DNA of 64,000 nt from JAJFIE01 sp964344255 (GCA_964344255.1 CAYFMQ010000014.1:16682-80681); one strand, 5' to 3'. Shown: positions 1 through 8,500, counted from the stretch's first letter. The notes: generated by a model from the letters alone, not told the origin. Made by a program: numbers and translations.

Positions 1-1
1 G

Positions 2-940
2 GGCGATCCTCTGGAGTTTCCTGCCGATGCGGCTGAACGCCGCCCTGAAATGGTTGCAACGGAGCGTCAGACATACGAAGCCCGTTTGAGCGAACTTGAA
101 TCGTCCCTCGGCGTTCTGCGCGAACAGGTTAAGCAAAAAGAGCTGGAAGTTGATGAGTTGAACGTCCAACGCGATGCCATCGCCAAGAACCTGACGATTG
201 CCAGGGAACGGTTCGATATTTCCGAATCCCTGCTCTCTGAAGGCCTGACCGCGCGCATCGAACACTTGGAGCTTGAGGCCGCTGTTGAAACCCTTGAAGG
301 GGAATTGAGCAATCTGACTTCGGCCATTCCACGCTCCCGCGCTGCGATTGCTGAGGCACAGGAACGACTGACTGAAGCAGAACTTCGCTTCCGCCGTGAG
401 GCCAAGGAAGAGCTGGGTGATGCGCAACAGAACATCGCCCGGGTCAGGGAGCTGCTGACCCAGGCGGCCCAACAGGGCGTTCGGGCGGAAATCAAGAGCC
501 CGACGGACGGCATTGTCCAGAACATGGTCTACAACACGGTCGGCGGCGTGGTCCGTGCGGGTGAACCGATTATGCAGATTGTCCCCACTGGCGAACAACT
601 GGTTGTCGAGGCGCGCCTTAACCCGACAGACCGCGGATACGTTGAGCTGGGTCAACGCGCCATGGTGAAGATTTCCACCTATGACTTTGCCCGTTACGGC
701 GGTCTTGACGGCGCCGTCGTTCAGGTCGCACCTGATTCCAGTACGGATGAAGATGGCGAGCCGTATTTCCGTGTCATTATCGAAACCGAAAAGTCCTATC
801 TGGGCCTGCAGGAAGGCGATCTTCCCATTACGCCTGGCATGCAAGCCAGTGTGGACATCCGCACAGGATCACGATCCGTCATGGAATATTTGGTCAAGCC
901 CGTGCTGAAACTGAAGCACGAGGCCTTCCGTGAACGCTGA
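2..940 (+). CDS. HlyD-family secretion adaptor, 5' end outside window
   Basis: C-terminal 312 codons of a membrane fusion (periplasmic adaptor) protein of the kind that links an inner-membrane ABC exporter to an outer-membrane channel in type I secretion. The reading frame is open to the left edge, so the ATG at 50 is internal and the true start lies upstream. A long helical hairpin rich in E, R, L and Q is followed by a lipoyl/barrel-sandwich stretch (IKSPTDGIVQNMVYNTVGGVV) and a beta-barrel region with the GYVELGQRAMVKIS signature typical of HlyD proteins. It ends in a short basic tail. The ABC transporter partner is probably upstream, outside the window. A hairpin terminator follows at 999-1021. 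Family call is firm; cargo is unknown. Confidence 0.9.
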   Translation, partial: GDPLEFPADAAERRPEMVATERQTYEARLSELESSLGVLREQVKQKELEVDELNVQRDAIAKNLTIARERFDISESLLSEGLTARIEHLELEAAVETLEGELSNLTSAIPRSRAAIAEAQERLTEAELRFRREAKEELGDAQQNIARVRELLTQAAQQGVRAEIKSPTDGIVQNMVYNTVGGVVRAGEPIMQIVPTGEQLVVEARLNPTDRGYVELGQRAMVKISTYDFARYGGLDGAVVQVAPDSSTDEDGEPYFRVIIETEKSYLGLQEGDLPITPGMQASVDIRTGSRSVMEYLVKPVLKLKHEAFRER

Positions 941-998
941 TCAATTGCTCCGTTTTTAACCGTAAACAGTGTGCCGCCGCTAACGAATTTCAGGCATG

Positions 999-1021
999 AT
1001 CACCATCAATGGTGATTTTTT
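999..1021 (+). terminator. Rho-independent terminator after the HlyD gene
   Basis: ATCACCA (999-1005) pairs with TGGTGAT (1010-1016) around a TCAA loop, followed by six T residues. It lies 59 bases after the HlyD stop and about 105 bases before the MotA-like gene, so the stator pair probably has its own promoter in the AT-rich stretch 1021-1126. Confidence 0.75.
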
Positions 1022-1126
1022 AAGGCTTTTGCAATAAGTTAGCCGTTTACTATACTCATTCTGGGATTCGATTCGGTGGCTTCCACTATAAAAACATGCC
1101 ACCAAGTGAGGGATAGAGGTTACTAA

Positions 1127-1921
1127 ATGTCGATTGCAACCATTGTTGGTCTGCTTTTAGCTCTCGGGTTGTTTCTATCCGCGATCTTAACATCGACCGA
1201 CAATTACATGATCTTTTTAAGCCTTTCGAGCTTCATCATGGTTGTCGGCGGCACCCTTGCGGCGACCTTTATCTCCTATGAGCCCCGCTACGTAATTCTG
1301 TCTTTGAAACTTATTTACCGTATTTTCTTTTCACCGAAAATCGGCCGTAACGTCCTTAAAACTGAAGTCGGCCGTATTATCAAATGGGCCTACACGGTTC
1401 AGAAGAACGGCTTGCCAGCGCTTGAAGGCGAAGCAAAAAAATCCGTCAGGGGGGATCGTTTCCTGAAGTTTGGCGTCGATATGGTCGTCAGTGGCTATAC
1501 TGGCGATGAAGTGCGCACGATCTTGTCGAATACAATCGAAACAACCTATGGCCGGAACACCATCCAGGTTTCCATTTTACGGAATATGGGGGCGGCGGCG
1601 CCGGCGTTTGGCATGATCGGCACCCTGGTCGGGCTTATAATCATGCTGGATAATATGGGCGGCGATCCCAGTGATCTGGGTAAGGGGCTTGCCGTCGCAC
1701 TGGCAACGACGCTTTATGGCGTTCTGTTTGCCCGGCTGTTCCTGTTGCCTGTGGCGGATAAGGTCCAGCAACGCGAACAGATCGTGCGGTTCCGCAACAT
1801 GCTGCTTGCCGAGGGATTGTCCCTGTTGGCGGAACGCAGAAATCCCCGCTTCATTCAGGATAAAATGAACAGCTACCTTGATCCGGCAATCCACTTCAAT
1901 ATCGACAAAATGAAGGGTTAG
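1127..1921 (+). CDS. motA: MotA-like stator / proton channel subunit
   Basis: 264-residue inner-membrane protein of the MotA/TolQ/ExbB family. Two N-terminal membrane segments lie at about 3-22 and 29-50, a cytoplasmic loop spans about 55-150, and two C-terminal segments lie at about 155-176 and 186-209. The conserved prolines of MotA channels are visible in AAAPAFGMIGTLVG (P159) and FLLPVAD (P208). The start is supported by AGAGG eight bases upstream. The MotB-like gene follows 42 bases downstream, so both subunits are probably co-transcribed. MotA/MotB complexes use an ion gradient to drive the flagellar rotor. No other flagellar gene is in the window, so a stator variant or other ion-driven motor is possible. 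The gene symbol is by homology only. Confidence 0.85.
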   Translation: MSIATIVGLLLALGLFLSAILTSTDNYMIFLSLSSFIMVVGGTLAATFISYEPRYVILSLKLIYRIFFSPKIGRNVLKTEVGRIIKWAYTVQKNGLPALEGEAKKSVRGDRFLKFGVDMVVSGYTGDEVRTILSNTIETTYGRNTIQVSILRNMGAAAPAFGMIGTLVGLIIMLDNMGGDPSDLGKGLAVALATTLYGVLFARLFLLPVADKVQQREQIVRFRNMLLAEGLSLLAERRNPRFIQDKMNSYLDPAIHFNIDKMKG

Positions 1922-1963
1922 CTAAGCCGACGACGCTTACCATAAGCGCGATGGAGCAACGGC

Positions 1964-2761
1964 ATGAACGACGACGAACAAGACGAAAGTTGGATTTTGA
2001 CGTATGCCGATGCCATTACGCTGCTGATGGCATTCTTCGTCATGTTGCTGACCTTTGCCGAATATGACATTCCGGCTTTTGAGGAAGCCGCCGCCGCCAT
2101 TGCCAAGGCTGTCGGTAACCGCGACGAGACCAGTCCAACTTCCGAGTTGCAGATCATTCTCCAGGACGTTGTGTACAATATGGAAGCCGATCAGGTGGTC
2201 ACGATCACCAAGGACCGTAAAGGCCTGATGATCGAACTGGCCGCCAATGCTTTTTTCGTTCCCGGTTCCGCCGATATCAGACCGGAAGCCACGCCTGTGC
2301 TTGAAAAGATGGTTCAATCAATTGCCGCACCCCGATATGACTTCTATCTGATCGAAACAGAAGGCCATACGGATGACGACCCTATCTCGACAGAGAAATT
2401 TCCTTCTAACTGGGAATTGTCCGCCGGCCGGGCATCGACCGTGGTTCGGTTTTTCCATTCGGGCGGCATTCTCCCGCAACGGATGAAGGCCTCAGGTTAT
2501 GCGGAAACCAGGCCCAAGGTTGCCAACCGGAACCCTGACGGTACGCCAAACAGGGACAACCAGTCCGTCAACCGGCGCGTCAATATACGGGTGTTCCCCA
2601 TGTCGCTTGACCAGAAAGCCGAAATGGAAGCGCTTATCGCCCAGAACGCGGCCATGCAGGCGCAATCAGAAAATATGGCTGTTGAGCCGGAAAATGCCGG
2701 ATCGTCGACAACGATTGATGTCGCGCCGCAACCGGTAACGGAAGGCGCAAGTCAGCAATAA
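1964..2761 (+). CDS. motB: MotB-like stator subunit with OmpA peptidoglycan-binding domain
   Basis: 265-residue partner of the MotA-like protein. A short acidic N-terminus leads to one membrane segment (about 10-32) containing WILTYADAITLL. The Asp (D16) matches the ion-carrying Asp of MotB/PomB. An OmpA-like domain spans about 95-205, with the peptidoglycan-binding core EGHTDDDP, NWELSAGRA and NRRVNIRV. The C-terminal 50 residues are low-complexity, rich in Q, A, E and N. GGAG lies seven bases before the ATG. In this family the OmpA domain anchors the complex to the cell wall while the membrane Asp conducts protons or sodium. Family assignment is firm; which motor it serves is not shown here. 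Confidence 0.87.
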   Translation: MNDDEQDESWILTYADAITLLMAFFVMLLTFAEYDIPAFEEAAAAIAKAVGNRDETSPTSELQIILQDVVYNMEADQVVTITKDRKGLMIELAANAFFVPGSADIRPEATPVLEKMVQSIAAPRYDFYLIETEGHTDDDPISTEKFPSNWELSAGRASTVVRFFHSGGILPQRMKASGYAETRPKVANRNPDGTPNRDNQSVNRRVNIRVFPMSLDQKAEMEALIAQNAAMQAQSENMAVEPENAGSSTTIDVAPQPVTEGASQQ

Positions 2762-2790
2762 TAGGTAGGAATTGGTTCGCTTGAACGGCA

Positions 2791-3642
2791 CTATGTCATG
2801 TCGTCGATAGCATCCAGGTCGTTCAGGTCGATGGTCATGCCTTCGCGGCTGACGAACGATCCGGGCCATTCTGCATGGGCTTGTTTTGCGATATCGTCCA
2901 TGAATTCGTCATAGTGATCCGGGTCGTGGTGGAATATCGCCAGGCGTTTTACATTGGCCATTTTGCAAAGCCGCACCCCTTCATTCCACGTCGAATGGCC
3001 CCAGCCTACCTTCGCAGGAAATTCTTCTTCCGTATAGGTAGAGTCATAAATAACCAGATCGGCATCCTGTATCAGGTCCACGACATTCTGATCCGTTTCA
3101 CCCGGCACATGTTCTGTATCGGTCACGTAAACCATGGACTTCCCGTCATAATCGATGCGATAGGCCGTTGAGCCGTTCGGGTGATTCAGGGGCGCTGTCC
3201 TGATATGGATATCCTCATACAAGTCAAAGGACTGACCTGCTTTAAAGTCCGTGAATTTTATCTTGGCCGTCATGGCCTCCAGCGGGACAGGAAACATGGG
3301 ATTGTCCATCTGGGCTGATAGGACATCTCTTATACCGCCTTTATCAATCAGGTGCCCGGCCATGATTTCGATCGCCATATCCTTGTTATAGGCAGGCGTG
3401 AAAAATGGAAATCCGTTGATGTGATCCCAGTGCGTATGGGTCAGCAGGATGTGAAAGTCATGCATACCGGAATTTTGCATCTCGTTGCCAAGCTGGCGGA
3501 TACCCGTACCGGCATCCAGGATCAGGCGCTGCCCATTGACGACCACTTCAATACAGCTTGTATTCCCGCCATATTTCATATGGTTCGTCGATGCACAGGC
3601 GATACTTCCACGTACGCCCCAGAATTTGACAAGAAATGTCAT
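2791..3642 (-). CDS. MBL-fold metallo-hydrolase
   Basis: 283-residue metallo-beta-lactamase-fold hydrolase, related to the RNase Z/PhnP-like branch that begins with FWGVRGS. The metal-binding motif HTHWDH is at 69-74 (H69, H71, D73, H74). Further ligand positions are likely in VYVTDTEH, DLVIYDSTY and GHSTWNEG, and a late His in AIFHHDPDH. There is no signal peptide, so it is probably cytoplasmic. Related proteins act on cyclic or phosphodiester substrates, but the substrate cannot be read from sequence. It converges on the MotB-like gene with a 29-base gap. The AT-rich stretch 3643-3816 separates it from the next minus-strand gene. Confidence 0.8.
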   Translation of the reverse strand: MTFLVKFWGVRGSIACASTNHMKYGGNTSCIEVVVNGQRLILDAGTGIRQLGNEMQNSGMHDFHILLTHTHWDHINGFPFFTPAYNKDMAIEIMAGHLIDKGGIRDVLSAQMDNPMFPVPLEAMTAKIKFTDFKAGQSFDLYEDIHIRTAPLNHPNGSTAYRIDYDGKSMVYVTDTEHVPGETDQNVVDLIQDADLVIYDSTYTEEEFPAKVGWGHSTWNEGVRLCKMANVKRLAIFHHDPDHYDEFMDDIAKQAHAEWPGSFVSREGMTIDLNDLDAIDDMT

Positions 3643-3816
3643 AAACCAGTCTCATAAAAATTATCGTGATTTACCATGAACCTGCCCGACGAATGTGACA
3701 GGCAACTTACGGAAAATCCACATATATCATAATAGTTGTTTTATTGATCCCCGCTGTCCAGCATTTGATTCACGCCAGACGTATAAACTCTGTCCCCTGT
3801 TCTTACGTTCATCCCC

Positions 3817-4575
3817 TTATTCCCCTGACAGCCAGATACGCGTTCCGATATCCAATCCCAGTACTTTATCTGCTCGCCCCCCATTGACGGCAATTTCGAT
3901 CAAACCGCTTGAGTTTTCATACCAGAAAGCGCTCCCAGGTGAAACATCTGAAAAGGTTTTAGCCCTTGGAATACTCAAATCCTCACTGTTTTCCATATGG
4001 ATATACTGGTTTTCATTAACAACAGATATACGAAGCCCGGAAACAGCATTGCCGTAGCTGTCGATATAAACGATTTCGCTCAGATCGTCAGGCCAGGGGT
4101 AATGACTGACATCGGCATTGCGTATCAAAATCCCGGCGCCGGCCTGCTTTGGTCCCTGCCCTGACGCCAAACCGGCCGCCGCCGGCGCGAAAATATCCCT
4201 GCCGTGGAAGGTATCCGACGCTTCTTCGGTCGGCAGGCCGATTCGCCAAACCGTGACATTTTCCGCGCGCCGCATGACGATTTCAAACAGGCCGTTATCA
4301 GGGCCGACATACCAGTTTCCGTCGGCATTGACCATTAATCCGTCCCGGTCGCTGCCGACACCGGGATCGACGATGGAGAGAAAGACAGTCCCCTCAGGAA
4401 AGGCACCGACACTCGAATAGGATGACAGCAGGTAGGATGAGGTTCTGGGATCAAACGCTGGCGCATCGCATAACAGATCGACAACGGGCTCTGTCGGCGC
4501 TCTTTCATGCAGGACGGCTTTCATTTGCCCCACATAGGGGCCATGGATACCGAAATCCGTGAACAGGACGATCAT
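3817..4575 (-). CDS. SAM hydroxide adenosyltransferase (DUF62)
   Basis: 252-residue protein of the S-adenosyl-L-methionine hydroxide adenosyltransferase family, related to fluorinase and chlorinase. These enzymes split SAM with hydroxide into adenosine and methionine. Visible motifs are the N-terminal IVLFTDFG, the VDPGVGSDR segment carrying the Asp and Arg of the proposed Asp-Arg-His triad, and FHGRDIFAPAAAGLA carrying the His. The C-terminal half forms the usual small barrel domain (DSYGNAVSG, FWYENSSGLIEIAVN). The family is cytoplasmic and its role is debated (SAM homeostasis or repair). Length fits the family. It diverges from the lipoprotein gene at 4758 across about 180 AT-rich bases. 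Confidence 0.87.
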   Translation of the reverse strand: MIVLFTDFGIHGPYVGQMKAVLHERAPTEPVVDLLCDAPAFDPRTSSYLLSSYSSVGAFPEGTVFLSIVDPGVGSDRDGLMVNADGNWYVGPDNGLFEIVMRRAENVTVWRIGLPTEEASDTFHGRDIFAPAAAGLASGQGPKQAGAGILIRNADVSHYPWPDDLSEIVYIDSYGNAVSGLRISVVNENQYIHMENSEDLSIPRAKTFSDVSPGSAFWYENSSGLIEIAVNGGRADKVLGLDIGTRIWLSGE

Positions 4576-4757
4576 CTGGCGGAAATACCTCCATTTGCCA
4601 GGAACCAGGAAGGCAAAATGTAATCAACCATTTTTCGCCATCTTTCCGTGCTAATTGACGCTGTTATGGTAACGGAAATGTCGTAAGGTATAATCAAATT
4701 ATTCTTTTTTCTGAAAGAATTATGATTTGTATGAACCATGCTTGTAACAGGGAACAT

Positions 4758-5375
4758 ATGACCAGATCATTGAAACTGCCTGTCCTGATTGCCGTCATCG
4801 GTATCCTGGTAAGTGGATGCTATATGCCCGTCCGCTTTGATGCGGAAATGGAAGTTACGCGCGCGGGATACTACAAGATTATCTTTGACGGTTACCTTGC
4901 CAAGGTTCCCTTCTACGATGACATCAGACAACGCAAGCTGACCATAACCGAGGAGAGGGAAAAAGCTGAACTCTACCTCAAGGATTTGAGCCGTGATAAG
5001 AGCATGACAAGCGTGGAATACATCAAGCAGGGCATCTACCGGGCGCATTGGGAGAAAGAAGGCGACATCCTGCAGGACAAGTTCATCACCTTCATCCGGC
5101 GCAATGAAAACATGATGAGCCTGCGTTACGTAAAGAAGGACGGCACGGTCCTGCTTGCCGGCGCAACCATCGGACCGGAACAGAAAAAGCAACTGGCCGG
5201 TATCGGGCTTGAGATGGTTGGCGAACTGCGCCTGATAACGGACGCTAAGGTGATCAGCCATAATGCAACCGAATTCAAGGAATGGCCGTCAACCGGACCT
5301 CGGTTCTATATGTATATCTGGCGGTTGAACAATCTCTTTGCGCCCTCACCCAAGCTGGCGATCAAGTTGCACTAG
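4758..5375 (+). CDS. Lipoprotein of unknown function
   Basis: 205 residues. The ATG at 4758 follows GGGAAC and starts a lipoprotein signal: positive N-terminus, hydrophobic core (LIAVIGIL) and lipobox LVSGC. An upstream ATG at 4722 would put twelve extra residues before the signal and is less likely. After the lipid cysteine there is a mixed alpha/beta sequence with no family I recognise. It is rich in Lys and Glu in the middle and ends in a basic tail. A TATAAT lies at 4689-4694 but without a clear -35. The stop codon TAG overlaps the first bases of the composite palindromic repeat at 5372, so that repeat lies directly in the 3' untranslated region. Confidence 0.75.
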   Translation: MTRSLKLPVLIAVIGILVSGCYMPVRFDAEMEVTRAGYYKIIFDGYLAKVPFYDDIRQRKLTITEEREKAELYLKDLSRDKSMTSVEYIKQGIYRAHWEKEGDILQDKFITFIRRNENMMSLRYVKKDGTVLLAGATIGPEQKKQLAGIGLEMVGELRLITDAKVISHNATEFKEWPSTGPRFYMYIWRLNNLFAPSPKLAIKLH

Positions 5376-5513
5376 ATCAGATCACATATAGATGGAAGCG
5401 CTGCTCGCTACATCTAAATGTGTGAATCCGATCGATATCAATAACTCAGAGCAGAGGCACATGTTTTATTGAATCACAAAGTGATTTCAACAAAACATAA
5501 CCTGCTCTGATCC
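5372..5513. repeat. Composite palindromic repeat, complete copy
   Basis: Two adjacent hairpins. The first (about 5374-5439) has imperfectly complementary arms, GATCACATATAGAT and ATCTAAATGTGTGAATC. The second has a perfect 9-bp outer stem, TCAGAGCAG (5446-5454) with CTGCTCTGA (5502-5510), enclosing a long inner stem (5461-5477 with 5481-5498, near-perfect) around an AAA loop. The first hairpin is nearly repeated at 63931-64000. The layout resembles dispersed REP-like elements of alphaproteobacteria. It begins inside the stop codon of the lipoprotein gene. Confidence 0.8.
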
Positions 5514-5543
5514 GGGATTATTCCATTACCGCAGGAAAAGAAA

Positions 5544-5568
5544 AAAGGCAGGGATAAACCCTGCCTTT
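5544..5568. terminator. Bidirectional hairpin terminator
   Basis: Perfect 10-bp stem AAAGGCAGGG (5544-5553) with CCCTGCCTTT (5559-5568) and loop ATAAA. A-rich sequence before and T-rich sequence after the stem let it act on both strands. It lies between the plus-strand lipoprotein and the minus-strand dehydrogenase, which converge here. Confidence 0.88.
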
Positions 5569-5593
5569 CTTTTGTTTGTCTGCGTTTAAGAGA

Positions 5594-6454
5594 TCAGCGA
5601 ATGCGCGTGATCAGGCTCGACGTGTCATAGCGGTTGCCGCCGGCCAGCTGAACATCGGCGTAGAACTGATCCACCAGCGCCGTAACCGGCAGACGCGCAC
5701 CGTTTGAATTGGCTTCTTCCAGCGCAATGCCCAGATCCTTGCGCATCCAGTCGACAGCGAAGCCATGCTCGAAATGATCGTCGATCATGGTTTCGTAACG
5801 GTTTTCCATCTGCCAGGAGCCGGCCGCGCCCTTTGAGATTACTTCGATGACGGCCTTCATATCGAGGCCGGCGCGCATGCCGAAAGCAATACCTTCCGAC
5901 AGGCCCTGAACCAGGCCGGCGATGCAGATCTGGTTGACCATCTTGGCGAGCTGGCCGCTACCAACCTCGCCCAGCAGCTTGTGCATGCGGGCATAGCATT
6001 CGAGGGCGGGTGTGGCCTTGTCATAGGTTGCCTGATCGCCACCGATCATAATGGTGAGGACGCCGTTTTCCGCGCCTGCCTGGCCGCCGGAAACGGGGGC
6101 ATCAATAAACCCGACGCCTTGCTCCTTGGCCTTGGCGTAAACTTCCCGAGCAACATGGGCGGATGCCGTGGTGTGATCGACGAGCACGGCGCCTTCGTTC
6201 ATGCCGGCGAGAACGCCGTCATCGCCATAGGTAACGCCGCGCACGTCATCGTCGTTGCCGACGCACATACAGACAATGTCCGCGCCCTTGGCTGCTTCAG
6301 CCGGGGTTTCCGCAAAAGAACCGCCGTGCTCTTCCGCCCATTTCTGGGCTTTCGCCGTGGTGCGGTTGTAGACCGTGACCTCGTGGCCGCCTTTTGCCAG
6401 GTGTCCGGCCATGGGATAGCCCATAACGCCGAGACCGATAAATGCCAACTTCAT
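5594..6454 (-). CDS. NAD(P)-dependent beta-hydroxyacid dehydrogenase (3-hydroxyisobutyrate dehydrogenase family)
   Basis: 286 residues, the full length for the MmsB/GarR/GlxR family, which oxidises 3-hydroxyisobutyrate or reduces tartronate semialdehyde. The Rossmann motif GLGVMGYPMA is at 7-16, followed by YNRTTAKAQ, which suggests NADP preference. The substrate-binding signature is DAPVSGGQAGAENG, and the catalytic Lys sits in GSGQLAKMVNQ. The C-terminal all-helical domain includes FAVDWMRKDLGIALEEA. It is followed (6455-6565) by about 110 noncoding bases and the inositol-phosphatase-like gene in the same direction. The exact substrate cannot be decided from sequence. Confidence 0.87.
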   Translation of the reverse strand: MKLAFIGLGVMGYPMAGHLAKGGHEVTVYNRTTAKAQKWAEEHGGSFAETPAEAAKGADIVCMCVGNDDDVRGVTYGDDGVLAGMNEGAVLVDHTTASAHVAREVYAKAKEQGVGFIDAPVSGGQAGAENGVLTIMIGGDQATYDKATPALECYARMHKLLGEVGSGQLAKMVNQICIAGLVQGLSEGIAFGMRAGLDMKAVIEVISKGAAGSWQMENRYETMIDDHFEHGFAVDWMRKDLGIALEEANSNGARLPVTALVDQFYADVQLAGGNRYDTSSLITRIR

Positions 6455-6565
6455 GTCTTAATGTCCTTAATATTATGGTTAACCTGATTGTTCGGGTGGC
6501 GCACCATACCCGCCTGTGCCCGGATGATCAAATACCGGATGTTCAAAATACGGTCAAAACCGGCT

Positions 6566-7381
6566 TCAAACCCAGAGCAGGTCATGGATACGTTTCCAGG
6601 CCGCCTCGTCGGGAGCGACCAACAGGTGTTTTCGGTGAATGCCGCCTGTCGCGTCATAGGGTGATCCGTCTTCCAGAAAAGCGGCATGGTATCCGGCTTC
6701 CTGAGCGATCAGGACGCCTGGTGCGTGATCCCAGGGTTTCAGGTTGACGCCGTACTGAACGAATTGCAGCGTTCCCAGAGCGAGATCCATGTATTCCCTG
6801 CCGCATGTGCGGTAGCGTTTGACCCTCTGGGGAACTTTTGCAGATTTGTCATCTGAGAGACTGTCCAGGCGTTTCGACATTTTCGTGCCTAGCGAACCGG
6901 CCAGCTTGCTGATCGATATACCCTGCCCCGCAGCGTAAAGCCGTTTGCCGTTGGTGTAGGCGCCATTTCCCTTGAGGGCGGAAACCATGCTGTCCGAAAC
7001 AGGGTCGTAAATCCAACCGCCTATCGTTTCCCGGTCCAGGCGATAGGCGACCATGACGGCAAAGCATTTGTGCCTTCTGGAAAAGTTACCTGTTCCGTCG
7101 ATGGGATCGACAACCCAGACCGGTCCGTCCGTGTCCATCAGGTCCATCAGGGCGTGGTTATCCTCGTAACATTCCTCGCCAAGAAACTTTGAATCAGGGA
7201 CGAGGGCGCACAGTTCATCGGACAGGAGGTTTTCCGCGGCGATATCCACTTCCGTCACCAGCTCGCCGGGGCGTTTTTCAAAGACATGGCTGTCTTCCAG
7301 CGCGTGGAATCCGGGCATGATGATGCGTTCTGAAACCGCGCGGATAATGGCCTCGACGGCCTCCTGATCGGGAATGGTCAT
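6566..7381 (-). CDS. Inositol monophosphatase family phosphatase
   Basis: 271 residues with the metal-dependent sugar-phosphatase fold. Visible metal-site motifs are EVDIAAENLL, LGEECYED, the core WVVDPIDGTGNFSR, and the C-terminal WDHAPGVLIAQEAG. The family removes phosphate from inositol phosphates, histidinol phosphate, PAP or fructose bisphosphate. Nothing here decides which. It is cytoplasmic, with no signal peptide. It is preceded on the same strand by the small gene at 7393-7647 with an 11-base gap, so the two are probably co-transcribed. Confidence 0.87.
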   Translation of the reverse strand: MTIPDQEAVEAIIRAVSERIIMPGFHALEDSHVFEKRPGELVTEVDIAAENLLSDELCALVPDSKFLGEECYEDNHALMDLMDTDGPVWVVDPIDGTGNFSRRHKCFAVMVAYRLDRETIGGWIYDPVSDSMVSALKGNGAYTNGKRLYAAGQGISISKLAGSLGTKMSKRLDSLSDDKSAKVPQRVKRYRTCGREYMDLALGTLQFVQYGVNLKPWDHAPGVLIAQEAGYHAAFLEDGSPYDATGGIHRKHLLVAPDEAAWKRIHDLLWV

Positions 7382-7392
7382 GAATGCTGCGC

Positions 7393-7647
7393 CTAACGTG
7401 AACGATGATATTCTTCGGCAAGTTCCGCCAGCAGGCGCGCCGTGTCGGGGCTGTAATCCGCCCGCTCCATCAATCTGTCGCCCAGGAAACAGGCAAAGGC
7501 AACGGCATCGCCTTTTCCTGAAAGATTGTATGTGCGGGCCAGCATATCGAGGGAGTCATGCACGTCGTTGGCCGCCATGACATTCAACTGCCGTTTTTCA
7601 CCACGATGGCGATCGCGCCACCGTTTCTGGTTTTTTGCCGTGGCCAT
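7393..7647 (-). CDS. Small ribbon-helix-helix-like protein
   Basis: 84 residues, strongly basic at the N-terminus (KNQKRWRDRHRGEKRQ). A possible beta strand (RQLNVMA) is followed by two helices broken at NLSGKG. That pattern, with Lys/Arg-rich start, hydrophobic strand, helix, short turn and second helix (DAVAFACFLGDRLM), resembles ribbon-helix-helix DNA-binding proteins. No close family is recognised. AAGG lies about eight bases before the ATG. A perfect 16-bp palindrome sits 39 bases upstream of the start, where an autoregulatory operator would be expected. The downstream partner is the inositol-phosphatase-like gene. The DNA-binding role is inference. Confidence 0.6.
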   Translation of the reverse strand: MATAKNQKRWRDRHRGEKRQLNVMAANDVHDSLDMLARTYNLSGKGDAVAFACFLGDRLMERADYSPDTARLLAELAEEYHRSR

Positions 7648-7685
7648 GGTTCGGGCCTTTCCACCGAGAAAGCATCAAAGGGAAA

Positions 7686-7701
7686 ATTCTACTAGTAGAA
7701 T
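7686..7701. promoter_or_regulatory. Perfect 16-bp palindrome, candidate operator
   Basis: ATTCTACTAGTAGAAT is an uninterrupted perfect palindrome. It lies between the start of the RHH-like gene (7647, minus) and the end of the SDR gene (7721, minus). It has no T-tract or loop, so it does not look like a terminator. Its position fits an operator for the RHH-like gene. Confidence 0.5.
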
Positions 7702-7720
7702 AATGCCCCGAATAGTCTCC

Positions 7721-8500
7721 CTACTCAAGCGCCACCTTGTATTCCTGAATGGTATTACCGCCATCGACAACGATGAGCTGGCCGTTGACGTAGCTGGCTT
7801 CCTCGCTGGCCAGGAAGACGGCGACATGGCCGATCTCATCCGGCGTGCCGGGACGTCCGGCAGGAGTGTATCCACCGGCAACGATTTCCCCCTCGCCGCT
7901 GGATTCCGTTTCGATCCAGCCGGGTCCGATACAGTTGACCGTGACGTTATGCGGCCCAGCCTCGATGGCGAGTGACCGTGCCATGCCCAGCATACCGGCT
8001 TTTGCGGCGCCGTAGACGGCGCTACCCGGAATGCCAACGACAGGCCCGGTGACCGAGGACATCTGGACGATCCGTCCATAGCCCCGCGCCATCATGCCGG
8101 GCAGCACGCTGCGGGTTACCAGGAAGGCGCTGGTCAGATTGATGTCGATGCCGTAGTGCCAGCCCTCATCGGATGTTTGATGCAAGGGCGCGGATGGTTC
8201 GTCCCGCCCGACCTGCACCATGCCGGCATTGTTGACGACGATGTCGATGGGCCCGAGAGCGGCTTCAACGTCCGAGATCAGTGAGGTCACCGCGTTGGTT
8301 TCGGTCAGGTCGGCGGCCTTGGCGAACCCCGTCTCTGCCGTACAATCGAGTTCGTCGAGCCGCTCGAATATCCTATCCGTGGTCGAGGTGATGGCGACCT
8401 TTGCACCGGCTTGCCTTAATAACCTGGCGCAGGCGAAACCGATACCGCCCTTGCTGCCCGCACCGGTTACCAGCGCCACTCTTCCGTTTACGCCCGCCAT
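7721..8500 (-). CDS. SDR-family oxidoreductase (FabG-like)
   Basis: 259-residue classical short-chain dehydrogenase/reductase. The cofactor motif is GAGSKGGIGFA at the N-terminus, NNAG follows, then the catalytic Ser (MSSVTG), Tyr and Lys (YGAAK), and the PGWIETE segment. It reduces or oxidises a carbonyl or alcohol with NAD(P)H; the substrate is unknown. The start is set at the ATG at 8500. A TTG 15 bases upstream is in frame, but the codons after it contain AAGGAGG, the ribosome-binding site for the ATG. The acyltransferase gene at 8588 diverges from it. Confidence 0.88.
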   Translation of the reverse strand: MAGVNGRVALVTGAGSKGGIGFACARLLRQAGAKVAITSTTDRIFERLDELDCTAETGFAKAADLTETNAVTSLISDVEAALGPIDIVVNNAGMVQVGRDEPSAPLHQTSDEGWHYGIDINLTSAFLVTRSVLPGMMARGYGRIVQMSSVTGPVVGIPGSAVYGAAKAGMLGMARSLAIEAGPHNVTVNCIGPGWIETESSGEGEIVAGGYTPAGRPGTPDEIGHVAVFLASEEASYVNGQLIVVDGGNTIQEYKVALE

